From Comamonadaceae bacterium (lineage in GTDB: Bacteria > Pseudomonadota > Gammaproteobacteria > Burkholderiales > Burkholderiaceae_C), in assembly GCA_013823485.1 (NCBI GenBank), contig PNMF01000005.1:1-49500 (forward strand): a DNA stretch of 49,500 nt. The letters are read 5' to 3'. Position numbers and translations under genes: made by a program. Position 1 is the first letter of the stretch. Every line of letters starts with the position of its first letter. Under the pieces are notes generated by a model. That model had not been told where the DNA came from, ran no database searches, and saw only the letters and a list, made by a program, of their open reading frames with translations. This document shows positions 17,149-26,361 of the stretch, in pieces.

Positions 17149-18150
17149 ATGGCCGACCCCACATCGCTGTCGGCGCGCCTGCGCGCCCTCCCCTGGACCA
17201 GCCTGCTGGCGGTCGCCATTCCACTGCTGTCGGCCGGCTTCCAGCTCTGGGCGCTGCTGGCCGGGCAGGACGCGCCGGTCTGGCTCGGCCCGATCGAGTC
17301 GCTCGGCGTGACCCTGCTGGCCCTGCTGGTGGGGCTGTGGCTGCTGGCCCGGTCGGTGCGCGACACCCGGGCCCGGGCCGACCGTTTCCACGTCGGTGAA
17401 GCCCTGGCCGTCGGGTATGGGCTCAACTTCCTGCAGCCGACCGGGTACCGGCTGGAGCCGGGCCGGCCGGCCCGCCAGCTGCTGGTGCTGGCCGACGCGG
17501 CCGGTGGCCCCGAACCGCCGGAGCCCAGCCAGGTCCGGACGCTGCTGGTCGCCCTGCCCCGGGTGGTCGACGATCTGGACAACGCCAGCATCGTGGGCTT
17601 GCGACGCGCCCTGCAGCAGGGGCTGGGGGACGGCTGGTGGATCGGGTCGGCCCGCCTGAACCAGGCCGATGCCGCCCCGGTGCCGCCCGGCCCCGACACC
17701 CTGGCCGGCAAGCCGGCGGGGCTGGCCAACGGCAGCGGCGGGGCCGGCACCGGGCGCGGCGTGGGCGTGACCGCCGTGGTGCACCGGGCCAGCGGCGCGA
17801 CGGTGCTGATCGACCTGCCGTCCACCCTGACGGTGGTGCCCCACTTCGCCCGCTTCGTGGCCGGGCAGGAACTGGACGGATCGCCCTGGGCCAACGAACT
17901 GGTGGCCGCCGGGCGCAGCACCATCGTGCGCCGCTTTGAAGCCGCCAAATTCGCCCAGGTGCTGACCGACGGGCTGGACGGCGCTGCACCCGAACCGGCC
18001 GCCGAACCCTCGGCCGAAGACCTGCTGCGGCAGCGTCTGGGGCCGCTGCGCGACCGCATCCGGCTGGTGCCGATGGAACGGCCCGACCGGCCCGAACCGC
18101 TGCTGAAAGCGGTGCAGGACGCGGTGCAGGCCCTGCGGGCAGCGGCTTGA
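17149..18150 (+). CDS. Two-TM membrane protein with STING-like domain (second of pair)
   Basis: 333 residues, 3 bases after the first STING-like gene, so almost certainly co-transcribed. TM helices lie at ~16-38 and ~52-70. The soluble domain is paralogous to its neighbour: EALAVGYGLNFLQPTG against RGLATGYYFNFLQPLL, RTLLVALPR against HGLVVAIPC, and GATVLIDLPSTLTVV against GPAVLLDVPTTLNVI, keeping Asp222 and Thr226. RRFEAAKFAQVLTDGL resembles a helix of animal STING, and the end (RIRLVPMERPDRPEPLLKAVQDAVQAL) repeats the final strand-helix. Differences are a GYG in place of GYY and a Gly/Pro-rich insert (~175-205) in the lid region. It lies 61 bases before bchI. It may form a heteromer with its partner. 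Confidence 0.68.
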   Translation: MADPTSLSARLRALPWTSLLAVAIPLLSAGFQLWALLAGQDAPVWLGPIESLGVTLLALLVGLWLLARSVRDTRARADRFHVGEALAVGYGLNFLQPTGYRLEPGRPARQLLVLADAAGGPEPPEPSQVRTLLVALPRVVDDLDNASIVGLRRALQQGLGDGWWIGSARLNQADAAPVPPGPDTLAGKPAGLANGSGGAGTGRGVGVTAVVHRASGATVLIDLPSTLTVVPHFARFVAGQELDGSPWANELVAAGRSTIVRRFEAAKFAQVLTDGLDGAAPEPAAEPSAEDLLRQRLGPLRDRIRLVPMERPDRPEPLLKAVQDAVQALRAAA

Positions 18151-18181
18151 CGCACCGCGACGGTGTGTCAACCTGACTAAG

Positions 18182-18199
18182 TGTCCACTTTGTGTGACA
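18182..18199. promoter_or_regulatory. PpsR/CrtJ-type operator upstream of bchI
   Basis: TGTCCACTTTGTGTGACA fits TGT-N12-ACA with the extended TGTC/GACA ends favoured by CrtJ/PpsR, the aerobic repressor of photosynthesis genes. It ends 12 bases before the bchI ATG. An additional half-site TGTCA lies at 18166-18170. Confidence 0.8.
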
Positions 18200-18211
18200 T
18201 ACTGAATCTCT

Positions 18212-19240
18212 ATGGCCCAGCCCTACCCTTTTTCCGCCATCGTCGGTCAGGACGAGATGAAAACCGCCATCCTGATCGCGGCGGTCGACCCCAGCATCGG
18301 CGGCGTGCTGGTGCTGGGCGACCGGGGTACCGGCAAGAGCACCGCCGTGCGGGCGCTGGCCGCCCTGCTGCCCCCCATGAAAGCGGTGGCCGGCTGCCGT
18401 TACGGCTGTGACCCGGCCGACACCTCCAGCCGCTGCGAGCAGTGCGCGGCCCTCAAGCCCGAAGGCCGCGCGCCGCGCACCCACACCATTCCGGTCCCGG
18501 TGGTCGACCTGCCGCTGGGCGCCACCGAAGACCGGGTGGTCGGTGCGCTCGACCTGGAGCGCGCGCTGTCGCAGGGGGTCAAGGCCTTCGAGCCCGGCCT
18601 GCTGGCCCAGGCGCACCGGGGCTTTCTGTACATCGACGAGGTCAACCTGCTGGAAGACCACCTGGTCGACCTGCTGATCGACGTGGCCGCCTCGGGCGAG
18701 AACGTGGTCGAGCGCGAGGGCCTGAGCATCCGCCACCCTGCGCGCTTCGTGCTGGTGGGCAGCGGCAACCCGGAAGAAGGCGAACTGCGGCCACAGCTGC
18801 TCGACCGGTTCGGGCTGTCGGTGGAGGTGCGCACCCCTGAAGGCCTGGCCGACCGGGTCGAGGTGGTGCGCCGCCGCGACGCCTACGAACAGGACCGTGC
18901 GGCCTTCGTCGAAGCCTGGAAGAAGGAAGACGAGCGCGTGCGCCGGCAGATCGTCGCCGGCCGCAAGCGGCTGGCCTCGGTCCAGGTGCCCGACGCCGCC
19001 CGGCAACGCATCTCGGCGCTCTGCATGGCCCTGGGCACCGACGGCCTGCGCGGCGACCTCACCCTCATGCGGGCCGCCCGCGCCATGGCCGCGCTCGACG
19101 GCGATGCCGAAGTGGGCGATGCCCACCTCAGGCGCGTGGCGGCACCCGCCCTGCGCCACCGCCTGCGCCGCAACCCGCTGGACAGCACCGGCTCGACCAG
19201 CCGCGTCGACCGCGCGGTGTCCGAACTGATGGGCGCATGA
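18212..19240 (+). CDS. bchI: Magnesium chelatase ATPase subunit I
   Basis: 342 residues. An AAA+ ATPase with Walker A GDRGTGKSTAVRAL and Walker B FLYIDEVNLLEDHLVD, sensor VGSGNPEEGELRPQLLDRFG, and the CRYGCDP/CEQCAAL cysteine insert found in many BchI proteins. With BchD and BchH it inserts Mg2+ into protoporphyrin IX, the first committed step to bacteriochlorophyll. Full length. The stop overlaps the bchD start as ATGA, coupling translation of the two ring-forming subunits. A PpsR/CrtJ site sits immediately upstream. Confidence 0.97.
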   Translation: MAQPYPFSAIVGQDEMKTAILIAAVDPSIGGVLVLGDRGTGKSTAVRALAALLPPMKAVAGCRYGCDPADTSSRCEQCAALKPEGRAPRTHTIPVPVVDLPLGATEDRVVGALDLERALSQGVKAFEPGLLAQAHRGFLYIDEVNLLEDHLVDLLIDVAASGENVVEREGLSIRHPARFVLVGSGNPEEGELRPQLLDRFGLSVEVRTPEGLADRVEVVRRRDAYEQDRAAFVEAWKKEDERVRRQIVAGRKRLASVQVPDAARQRISALCMALGTDGLRGDLTLMRAARAMAALDGDAEVGDAHLRRVAAPALRHRLRRNPLDSTGSTSRVDRAVSELMGA

Positions 19241-21090
19241 CCCTGACCGAGCGCCCGGCCCTCGGTGCCGATGCGGCACTGGCGGCGGCGCTGCTGGCCG
19301 TCGACCCGGCCGGCCTGGGTGGCCTGCACCTGTGCGCCGGTGCCGGCCCCGAACGCGATGCCTGGCTGGCCCTGCTGCGCCGCCTGATGCCCGCCGGCAG
19401 CCCCTGGCAGCGGGTGCCCCTGCACGCCGGCGAGTCCGCCCTGCTCGGCGGGCTCGACCTGGCCGCCACGCTGCAGGCCGCGCGCCCGGTGCTGCAGCCC
19501 GGCCTGCTGGCCCGCGCCGATGGCGGCACCCTGCTGCTGGGCAGCGCCGAACGCACGCCGACCCTGGTCGCCTCGCTGCTGGCCTCGGTGCTGGACCACG
19601 GCGAGATCCGGCTCCAGCGCGACGGCCTGTCGCAACGACAGCCCACCCGCTGGCTGCTGGTGGCCCTGGACGAGACCGTGCTCGAGAGCGACAGCCCGGA
19701 CGACGTCCTGCCCGCCGCACTGTCCGAACGGCTGGCGCTGCACCTGGACCTGCGGTCGATCCGGCCGGGGCCGCCCGGCGAAGCCCCGCCGGCCGATGCC
19801 GCCGCCGACTGGACCCACGCCGATGTGGCAGCAGCCCGCCTGCGGCTGCCGGGCGTCGAGCTGCCCGATGCCTGCCTGCAGGCCCTGTGCGCCACCGCGC
19901 TGGTCTGGGGCGTGGCCTCGCTGCGCGCACCGCTGATGGCGGTCCGGGTGGCCCGCGCCGCCGCCGCCCTGGACGGCAGCCGCACCGTGACGCAGACGCA
20001 TGCCGAGATCGCTGCCCGGCTGGTGCTGGCCCACCGCGCCACCCGCTGCCCGCCCGAGGCCACCGAGCCGGACGCCAGCGCCGAACAGCCCGAAGCCGAA
20101 GCCGGTGAACCCCAGGACAACGACCACACCCCCCGGGACACACCGCCACCCAATCCGGACGACCCCACCACCGAGTCCGCCGACAACGCCCCCGACCCGT
20201 CCGCCCGCGACCCGATGCAGGAGCGCCTGGTGGAAGCCGTGCGCGCCGTGCTGCCGACCGGGCTGCTGGCGGCGCTGCAGGCCGGCACGCTGGCCGGCCA
20301 GCCCCCCAGCCGGGGCAGCGGGCAGGCCGGCGCCGTGCTGCGCAACACCCCGCGCGGCCGCCCGATGGGCACCCGCCGGGGCGACCCCGGGCGCGGTCAG
20401 CGCCTGCATGTGCTGGACACCCTGCGGGCGGCGGCACCGTGGCAGACGCTGCGGCGTCCGCCCGGCGGGCCCGAGCGGCTGCGGGTAAGGCGCGACGACT
20501 TCCATGTGGTGCGGCACCGGCAGCACCGGCCCACCACCACCGTGTTCGTGGTGGACGCCTCCGGCTCCGCCGCCCTGCACCGGCTGGCCGAGGCCAAAGG
20601 TGCGGTCGAGCTGCTGCTGGCCGACTGTTATGTGCGGCGCGACCGGGTGGCGGTACTGGCCTTTCGTGGTCAGCAGGCCGAGGTGCTGCTGCCGCCCACC
20701 CGCTCACTGGCCCGCGCCCGACGCGAGCTGGCCGCCCTGCCCGGTGGCGGGGGCACACCGCTGGCCGCGGCCATCGACGCGGCACGCACCCTGGCGCTGC
20801 AGCTGCAACGCAGCGGCGACACGCCGGTGCTGGTGTTCCTGACCGACGGCCGGGCCAACATCGCCCACGACGGCACCCCCGGCCGCGCCCAGGCCGGGGC
20901 CGATGCCCTGACCCAGGCCGCGCTGCTGCGCGCCACCGGCCTCACCGCGCTGCTGATCGACACCTCGCCGCAACCGGCCGACGCCGCGCGCAGCGTGGCC
21001 CAGGGCATGGGGGCGCGTTATGTGCCGCTGCCCCACGCCGGCGCCACAGGCCTGTCGGCCGTGGTGCGTTCGGTGCTCCCGTCACCCTGA
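19237..21090 (+). CDS. bchD: Magnesium chelatase subunit D
   Basis: 617 residues. The N-terminal part is a degenerate AAA+ module related to BchI but without a usable Walker A. A long acidic Pro-rich linker (~270-325) follows. The C-terminal integrin-I/VWA domain has the MIDAS sequence VVDASGSAALHRL and VLVFLTDGRANIAHDG. BchD forms the platform ring with BchI and couples ATP hydrolysis to BchH. Position after bchI and before bchO is the classical bchIDO order. Confidence 0.96.
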   Translation: MTLTERPALGADAALAAALLAVDPAGLGGLHLCAGAGPERDAWLALLRRLMPAGSPWQRVPLHAGESALLGGLDLAATLQAARPVLQPGLLARADGGTLLLGSAERTPTLVASLLASVLDHGEIRLQRDGLSQRQPTRWLLVALDETVLESDSPDDVLPAALSERLALHLDLRSIRPGPPGEAPPADAAADWTHADVAAARLRLPGVELPDACLQALCATALVWGVASLRAPLMAVRVARAAAALDGSRTVTQTHAEIAARLVLAHRATRCPPEATEPDASAEQPEAEAGEPQDNDHTPRDTPPPNPDDPTTESADNAPDPSARDPMQERLVEAVRAVLPTGLLAALQAGTLAGQPPSRGSGQAGAVLRNTPRGRPMGTRRGDPGRGQRLHVLDTLRAAAPWQTLRRPPGGPERLRVRRDDFHVVRHRQHRPTTTVFVVDASGSAALHRLAEAKGAVELLLADCYVRRDRVAVLAFRGQQAEVLLPPTRSLARARRELAALPGGGGTPLAAAIDAARTLALQLQRSGDTPVLVFLTDGRANIAHDGTPGRAQAGADALTQAALLRATGLTALLIDTSPQPADAARSVAQGMGARYVPLPHAGATGLSAVVRSVLPSP

Positions 21091-21100
21091 GTCGGCCCCC

Positions 21101-22006
21101 ATGCCCCACGACCTCGACTGGCAGCGCGACGGCCCCGGCTGGCCGCACGCCGACCGCAGCCGCTTCGTGCAGGCCGGCGGCCTGCACTGGCATGTGCAGG
21201 TCTGGCCCGGCGAAGGCCACGCCGAGGGCTGCTGCCTGCTGCTGCACGGCACCGGCGCCTCCACCCACAGCTGGCGCGATCTGGCACCGCTGCTGGCGCG
21301 CCATGCCACGGTGGTGGCGGTCGACCTGCCGGGCCATGCCTTCACCGGCATGCCGCCGGGCGGAGCGGGTTCACCGCAGCTGGGTCTGCACGGCATGGCC
21401 CGGGCGCTGGGCGCGCTGCTGCAGGCGCTCGACACCCCGCCCCCCGACCTGCTGGTGGGGCATTCGGCCGGTGCGGCGGTGGCGGTGCGGATGGCGCTGG
21501 ACGGCCATGCCGACCCGCAGCGCATCGTCGGCCTGAATGCGGCCCTGCTGCCCCTGGGCGGGCTGGCCGGGCAGTGGTTTTCACCGGCAGCCAAGCTCAT
21601 GGCCGCCCTGCCGCTGGTGCCGCAGCTGTTCGCCTGGCGGGCCCGCGACCCGACGGTGCTGGCGCGGCTGCTGGAGGGCACCGGCTCGCAGCTCGACGCC
21701 ACCGGACAGGCCCTCTACCAGCGCCTGGTCAGCAGCCCGGCCCATGCGCGCGGCGCATTGGCCATGATGGCCAACTGGGATCTGCCCCGGCTGGCCGCCG
21801 ACCTGCCGCGCCTCGCGGTGCGGCTCGATCTGGTGGTGGGTGAACGCGACCACACGGTACCGCCGGCCCATGCGCCTCGCATCCTCGAAGCCCTGGCGCC
21901 CTGGGCACGCGGCCGGCTGGCGCTGCTGCCCGACCTGGGGCATCTGGCCCACGAGGAAGACCCGGTCAGTGTGGCCGCGCTGATCCTGCCCGACCCCGAC
22001 GCCTGA
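21101..22006 (+). CDS. bchO: BchO, alpha/beta hydrolase associated with Mg chelatase
   Basis: 301 residues from ATG 21101, 10 bases after bchD; the track start inside bchD is a shadow. Alpha/beta hydrolase fold: CLLLHGTGASTHSWRDLAPLL (oxyanion region), nucleophile elbow VGHSAGAAVAVRMAL, LVVGERDHTVPP (acid) and LGHLAHEEDPV (histidine). BchO is consistently linked to bchID and called a putative Mg chelatase accessory protein; its reaction is not established. The triad looks complete. Convergent with ccmI, 30 bases apart. Confidence 0.93.
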   Translation: MPHDLDWQRDGPGWPHADRSRFVQAGGLHWHVQVWPGEGHAEGCCLLLHGTGASTHSWRDLAPLLARHATVVAVDLPGHAFTGMPPGGAGSPQLGLHGMARALGALLQALDTPPPDLLVGHSAGAAVAVRMALDGHADPQRIVGLNAALLPLGGLAGQWFSPAAKLMAALPLVPQLFAWRARDPTVLARLLEGTGSQLDATGQALYQRLVSSPAHARGALAMMANWDLPRLAADLPRLAVRLDLVVGERDHTVPPAHAPRILEALAPWARGRLALLPDLGHLAHEEDPVSVAALILPDPDA

Positions 22007-22036
22007 TGCGCCTGATGCGCCCGGGCGGGCCGCGCC

Positions 22037-23356
22037 TCAGGGCTGCACCCGGTCGATCAGCACCCGCACACCCTGTGCGCTGGCGGTGAATGCCGCACTG
22101 CGGCCGAGCAGATCGCCCGGTTGCGGCAGGGCCTGGCCGGAGCGGCTGATGCGCGCTTCCACCACCACCGGCGTCTTCTGGGCGAAGTGGCTCGACAGGC
22201 TGTGGCCGGCGGCCATGGCCAGGCTGTCGTCGAGCCGGAAATCGCTGGCCTGGGCGGTGGCCGGCCGACGGATCACGGCCAGCGGCATGCGCGAAGCCGG
22301 TGCACCACCGGCACTCTGCGACGGCGCGGCGCGGGCGGTGATGAACAGGGTGTCGCCCGGCTGCAGGCGGCCCTGCAGCGCCGCAGCGAGTTCGATGCGG
22401 CCCATCAGCACGGCCGGCGGCGGTGCCGTGGGCGTGGGGGTGGCTGCGGCAGCGGGCCCTGCCGTGGCCACGACAGCCGCCAGCGGCACCGCCGGCGATG
22501 CGATGGCACCGCGCCGCTCGGCCACCGCCTGCAGGCTGCGGTCCAGGTTGGCGGCGAAGGCGCTGCCGTCGGCCACCTGGCTGCGGGCACGGCGCCAGTG
22601 CGCTTCGGCCGCTGCCATGTCCTGCCGCTCCCAGGCGGTACCACCGGCCAGTGCCAGCGCCTTGGGGTGGTCCGGGTTCAGTTGCAGCGCGCGCGCCACC
22701 AGGCGGGCGGCCTCGGCCGGCGCACCGGGGGTGCCCACCAGCCCCAGGATGTCGGCCCGGTCGGCCAGCCAGTCCACCTGATCGGGTTGCAGGGCCAGGG
22801 CGCGCTGCAGGGAGCGGTCGGCATCGGCCCAGCGCTGCAGGCCGGCCTGGGTGCGGGCCAGCATGGCCCACGCATTCGGATCGGGCGCCTGCCCGGCCGG
22901 CGGGTTCTCCAGGGCCTGGGCCATCTGACGCACCATGGCGTCGACATCGGCCAGCGTGGCCTGCGGCGATGCGCTGATGCGCTGCGCCTCGGTCTGCACC
23001 GCCTGCGGCTGCCCCAGGTGCAGGTACAGCGCGGTGGCCAGCAAGGGCACGCCCAGCAGCAGCACGCCGGCGGTGACCAGCCGGTAGGCGGTCTGGTCGG
23101 GCGGTTCGGCCTGGGCGCTGGCTTCCAGCACCCGCCGCGCCAGGTCGGCCTGGGCGCGCGCATAGGCGGTCTCGTCGATCTGGCCGGCGCGGTGTTCCGC
23201 CTCGATGCGGGCATGCTGCTCGCGCAGCAGCGCCACCGGAGCGGCACTGGCCTGCACCGAATGCGGACGCGGGCTGCGCCGCCCGTTCAGGCTGCCGAGC
23301 AACGGCCACAGCGAAGCGGCCAGCAACAGCAAGGCCAGTGCGACAAAAGCGGTCAT
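22037..23356 (-). CDS. ccmI: Cytochrome c maturation protein CcmI (TPR, apocytochrome chaperone)
   Basis: 439 residues from ATG 23356. The N-terminal CcmI-1 part has two TM helices (FVALALLLLAASLWPLLG; LVTAGVLLLGVPLLATALYL) around a cytoplasmic loop with a leucine-zipper-like stretch (ALLREQHARIEAEHRAGQID). TPR repeats follow (DPNAWAMLARTQAGLQRWAD; ALALQPDQVDWLADRADIL; LQLNPDHPKALALAGGTAW), then a C-terminal periplasmic domain after an Ala/Pro linker. CcmI delivers apocytochrome c to CcmF/H. The last gene of the ccm operon, overlapping ccmH by an ATGA. The larger ORF beginning at 23785 is a shadow through ccmH. Confidence 0.93.
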   Translation of the reverse strand: MTAFVALALLLLAASLWPLLGSLNGRRSPRPHSVQASAAPVALLREQHARIEAEHRAGQIDETAYARAQADLARRVLEASAQAEPPDQTAYRLVTAGVLLLGVPLLATALYLHLGQPQAVQTEAQRISASPQATLADVDAMVRQMAQALENPPAGQAPDPNAWAMLARTQAGLQRWADADRSLQRALALQPDQVDWLADRADILGLVGTPGAPAEAARLVARALQLNPDHPKALALAGGTAWERQDMAAAEAHWRRARSQVADGSAFAANLDRSLQAVAERRGAIASPAVPLAAVVATAGPAAAATPTPTAPPPAVLMGRIELAAALQGRLQPGDTLFITARAAPSQSAGGAPASRMPLAVIRRPATAQASDFRLDDSLAMAAGHSLSSHFAQKTPVVVEARISRSGQALPQPGDLLGRSAAFTASAQGVRVLIDRVQP

Positions 23357-23832
23357 GGTCGATCTCCCTGCGGGCCCAGCAAGCGGCGGGCGCGTTCCCA
23401 TTCGGCCGCCGACAAGGGCGGTTCTTCGCGCCGGGCCTGCAGGCGCAGCTGACGCCACAGGGCCAGCAGGCCGACCAGCAGCAGCACGAACGGCCCGACC
23501 CACAGCAGCACGGTGCTGGCCTTCAGGGGCGGGCGGTAGAGCACGAAGTCGCCATAGCGCTCGACCATGAAGCGCTGGATGTCGGCTTCGGTGCGGCCCT
23601 CGGTGAGCTGGCGCCGGATCTGGTCGCGCAGGTCCACCGCGAGTTCGGCCTGGCTGGCGGCCACGGTCTCGTTCTGGCAGACCAGGCAGCGCAGCTCCTC
23701 GGCCACCTTCAGCACGCGGGCTTCGAGCACCGGGTCGGTGACCGGGGGGCGCACCGCGCGCTCCTGCGCGGTGGCCGTTGCCCACGCCCCCATGAACAGG
23801 GCCAGCAGCAGCCAGGATCGCATCGGTGTCAT
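23353..23832 (-). CDS. ccmH: Cytochrome c maturation thiol-reductase subunit CcmH (CcmL)
   Basis: 159 residues. A signal peptide (WLLLALFMGAWATATAQ) is followed by the redox motif ELRCLVCQN, then a helical bundle and a C-terminal TM (VLLWVGPFVLLLVGLLALW). Keeps the apocytochrome CXXCH cysteines reduced for heme ligation in a complex with CcmF and CcmI. Full length for the single-domain form, the TPR half being the separate ccmI. Confidence 0.95.
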   Translation of the reverse strand: MTPMRSWLLLALFMGAWATATAQERAVRPPVTDPVLEARVLKVAEELRCLVCQNETVAASQAELAVDLRDQIRRQLTEGRTEADIQRFMVERYGDFVLYRPPLKASTVLLWVGPFVLLLVGLLALWRQLRLQARREEPPLSAAEWERARRLLGPQGDRP

Positions 23833-23836
23833 GGCA

Positions 23837-24361
23837 TCAGCCCTCCAGCTGCCGTATCAGGGGCAGCAGCGTGCCCTGCACCACCTCGGGCGTGACCGCC
23901 CCGGTGTGCTTGTGGCGGATCACGCCATCGCGGTCGATGACATAGGTTTCCGGCACGCCGTACACACCCAGATCGAGGCCGACACGCCCGTCGGCATCCA
24001 GCAGGCTGGCCCGGTAGGGGTTGCCGTGCCGACCCAGCCAGACCAGCGCGGCCTCGCGCTTGTCCTTGTAGTTCAGGCCGACCAGGGTCACGTCGGTGCG
24101 GCGGGCCATGTCGACCAGCACCGGGTGCTCGGCCTCGCAGGCCACGCACCACGAGGCCCACACATTGAGCACCCAGACCCGGCCGCGCAACTGCTCCGGC
24201 CCGAGCTGCTGCGCCGGATCGGCCAGCGTGGGCAGGCTGAAGGCGGGTGCGCTGCGCCCCACCAGCGGCGAGGGCACCTCGCGCGGGTTCTTCATCAGGC
24301 CGGCGCCCAGCAGCGCCACCAGCCCGACGAACACCAGCAGCGGCCACAGGAAGCGCTTCAT
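23837..24361 (-). CDS. ccmG: Thiol:disulfide interchange protein CcmG/DsbE
   Basis: 174 residues from ATG 24361 ([19 protein letters not shown]). An N-terminal membrane anchor is followed by a thioredoxin fold with VLNVWASWCVACEAEHPVL as active site (CVAC) and GVPETYVIDRDGVIRHKHTG as the family's cis-proline region. It reduces CcmH and apocytochrome in the periplasm. The gene overlaps ccmF (ATGA) and precedes ccmH by 4 bases. Confidence 0.95.
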   Translation of the reverse strand: MKRFLWPLLVFVGLVALLGAGLMKNPREVPSPLVGRSAPAFSLPTLADPAQQLGPEQLRGRVWVLNVWASWCVACEAEHPVLVDMARRTDVTLVGLNYKDKREAALVWLGRHGNPYRASLLDADGRVGLDLGVYGVPETYVIDRDGVIRHKHTGAVTPEVVQGTLLPLIRQLEG

Positions 24362-26361
24362 GCCAGCCCCCGCGACGCCGCCTGGCCCTGCGGCACCACC
24401 GGCCCGGGCCGCTCGGCCTCGCGGGTGCGGCGCGCCGGGCGGTAACGCCGGTCGGCGGCGGCCAGCAGGCCACCCAGCGCCATGAACAGGCAGCCGCCCC
24501 AGATCCAGTTGACCAGCGGCTTGTGGTGCAGGCGCACGCTCCAGGCGGTGCCGCTGACCGGCTCCCCCAGGGCCACGTACAGGTCGCGCAGCACGCCCCG
24601 GTCGATCGCGACTTCGGTCATGGGCATGCGGCTGACGGTGTAGATGCGGCGCTCGGGCAACAGGGTCGCCACCGCATTGCCGTCGCGCACCACGTCGATG
24701 GTGGCGCGCGCGGCGGTGTAGTTGGGCCCCTGCACCAGCTCCACGCCGCGCAGCGTGAAGCGGTGGCCGCCGGCTTCCACTGTCTGGCCCGGCTCCATGC
24801 GCACGTCCGATTCGGTGCTCAGGCTGCTGACCACGGTCACGCCGGCCACGAACACCGCCACGCCCAGGTGGGCCAGCTGCAGGCCCCACCAGGCACCGCT
24901 CTGGGCCTGAACGCGACGGCGCCAGCCCGGGCCGGGGTGGTCGCTGAGCCGCTGCCAGGCACCGGCCAGCGTGCTGGCCGCCACCCAGGCCGCCATCAGC
25001 AGGCCGAGCGCGGACAGCGGTGTCCAGCTGCCCAGCAGCAGGGCGGTGACCGTGGCCACCGCCACCGCCACCAGCGCGGCGGCCCGCAGGCGCAAGGCCA
25101 GGTCGGGCAGGCTGGCACTGCGCCAGCGGGCCAGCGGGCCGAGCCCCATCAGGAACAGGGCCGGTGCCATGAGCGGCACGAACACGGCCTGGAAGTACGG
25201 CGCGCCGACCGACAGCTTGCCCTGCCCCAGCGCATCGACCACCAGCGGGTAGAGCGTGCCCAGCAGCACGGCAGCGGCCGCGGTGAGCAGCAGCACATTG
25301 TTGGCCAGCAGGAAGGACTCGCGGCTGACCGGCTCGAAGCGGTCACCGGCACTGATGGCGGGCGCCCGCCAGGCGAACAGCGTCAGCGAGCCGCCCACCA
25401 CCAGCACCAGGAAGGCCAGGATGAACACGCCCCGCGCCGGGTCGGTGGCAAACGCATGGACCGAGCTCAGCACGCCCGAGCGCACGATGAAGGTGCCCAG
25501 CAGCGAGAGCGAAAACGCCAGGATGGCCAGCAGCACGGTCCAGCGCCGGAAGGCGCCCCGCTTCTCCGACACCGACAGCGAATGGATCAGCGCCGTGCCG
25601 ACCAGCCAGGGCATGAAGGAGGCGTTTTCCACCGGGTCCCAGAACCACCAGCCGCCCCAGCCCAGCTCGTAGTAGGCCCAGAAGCTGCCAAGCGCAATGC
25701 CCACGGTCAGGAACATCCAGGCCAGCAGCGTCCAGGGCCGCGACCAGTGCGCCCAGGCGGCATCGAGCCGGCCGGCCAGCAAGGCCGCCACCGCGAAGGC
25801 AAAGGCCACCACGAAGCCCACGTAACCCATGTAGAGCATGGGCGGGTGGATGGCCATGCCCGGGTCCTGCAGCAGCGGGTTCAGGTCCTGCCCGTCCAGC
25901 GGCGGCACGGCCAGCCGCAGGAAGGGGTTGGAGGTGAACAGGGTGAACAGCAGGAAGCCCACGCTGATCAGGCCCATGACGCCCAGCACCCGGGCGCGCA
26001 TCGGCAGGTCGAGCGCGGCGCTGCGGTGCGCCACGGCGAAGGTCCAGAGCGAGAGCACCAGCGACCACAGCAGGATCGAGCCTTCGTGGTTGCCCCACAC
26101 GGCGGTGATGCGGTAGACCAGCGGCAAGGCGGTGTGCGAATGCTGCGCCGCCAGCTGCACCGAAAAGTCGTGCGTGATGAAGGCATGGGTCAGGCAGCCA
26201 TACGACACCAGCAGCAGCAGGCAGTGCGCGGTGGCCGCCGGGGTGGCCAGCCGCATCCAGGCGCTGTTGCCGCTGTGGGCACCCCACAGGGGCAGCACCG
26301 ACTGCACCAGCGCCAGCACCAGGGCCAGCACCAGCGCGAAATGACCGAGCTCGGGGATCAT
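24358..26361 (-). CDS. ccmF: Heme lyase CcmF
   Basis: 667 residues with ~15 predicted membrane helices. The WWD heme-handling motif is [22 protein letters not shown], and conserved histidines are present ([23 protein letters not shown] follows). CcmF takes heme from holo-CcmE and attaches it to apocytochrome with CcmH/CcmI. Full length, with the periplasmic loop between the last helices (~530-620). Overlaps ccmE and ccmG through ATGA junctions. Confidence 0.97.
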   Translation of the reverse strand: MIPELGHFALVLALVLALVQSVLPLWGAHSGNSAWMRLATPAATAHCLLLLVSYGCLTHAFITHDFSVQLAAQHSHTALPLVYRITAVWGNHEGSILLWSLVLSLWTFAVAHRSAALDLPMRARVLGVMGLISVGFLLFTLFTSNPFLRLAVPPLDGQDLNPLLQDPGMAIHPPMLYMGYVGFVVAFAFAVAALLAGRLDAAWAHWSRPWTLLAWMFLTVGIALGSFWAYYELGWGGWWFWDPVENASFMPWLVGTALIHSLSVSEKRGAFRRWTVLLAILAFSLSLLGTFIVRSGVLSSVHAFATDPARGVFILAFLVLVVGGSLTLFAWRAPAISAGDRFEPVSRESFLLANNVLLLTAAAAVLLGTLYPLVVDALGQGKLSVGAPYFQAVFVPLMAPALFLMGLGPLARWRSASLPDLALRLRAAALVAVAVATVTALLLGSWTPLSALGLLMAAWVAASTLAGAWQRLSDHPGPGWRRRVQAQSGAWWGLQLAHLGVAVFVAGVTVVSSLSTESDVRMEPGQTVEAGGHRFTLRGVELVQGPNYTAARATIDVVRDGNAVATLLPERRIYTVSRMPMTEVAIDRGVLRDLYVALGEPVSGTAWSVRLHHKPLVNWIWGGCLFMALGGLLAAADRRYRPARRTREAERPGPVVPQGQAASRGLA

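Noticed and set aside
16264-18150. Full CBASS operon around the STING-like genes
   Set aside because: No CD-NTase (GSxxxGT with DxD), Cap2/Cap3-like or TIR gene was recognised anywhere in the window.
16129-18171. Upstream part of the 1626-residue minus-strand ORF
   Set aside because: It lies antisense to both STING-like genes, has compositionally odd His/Gln/Gly-rich sequence, and the kinase domain homology begins only at ~16128.
18164-18183. Second full PpsR site upstream of bchI
   Set aside because: TGTCA is present but no ACA occurs 12 bases later; only a half-site.
22001-22020. CCTGATGCG direct repeat at the bchO stop
   Set aside because: Two short copies only, likely chance in this sequence.
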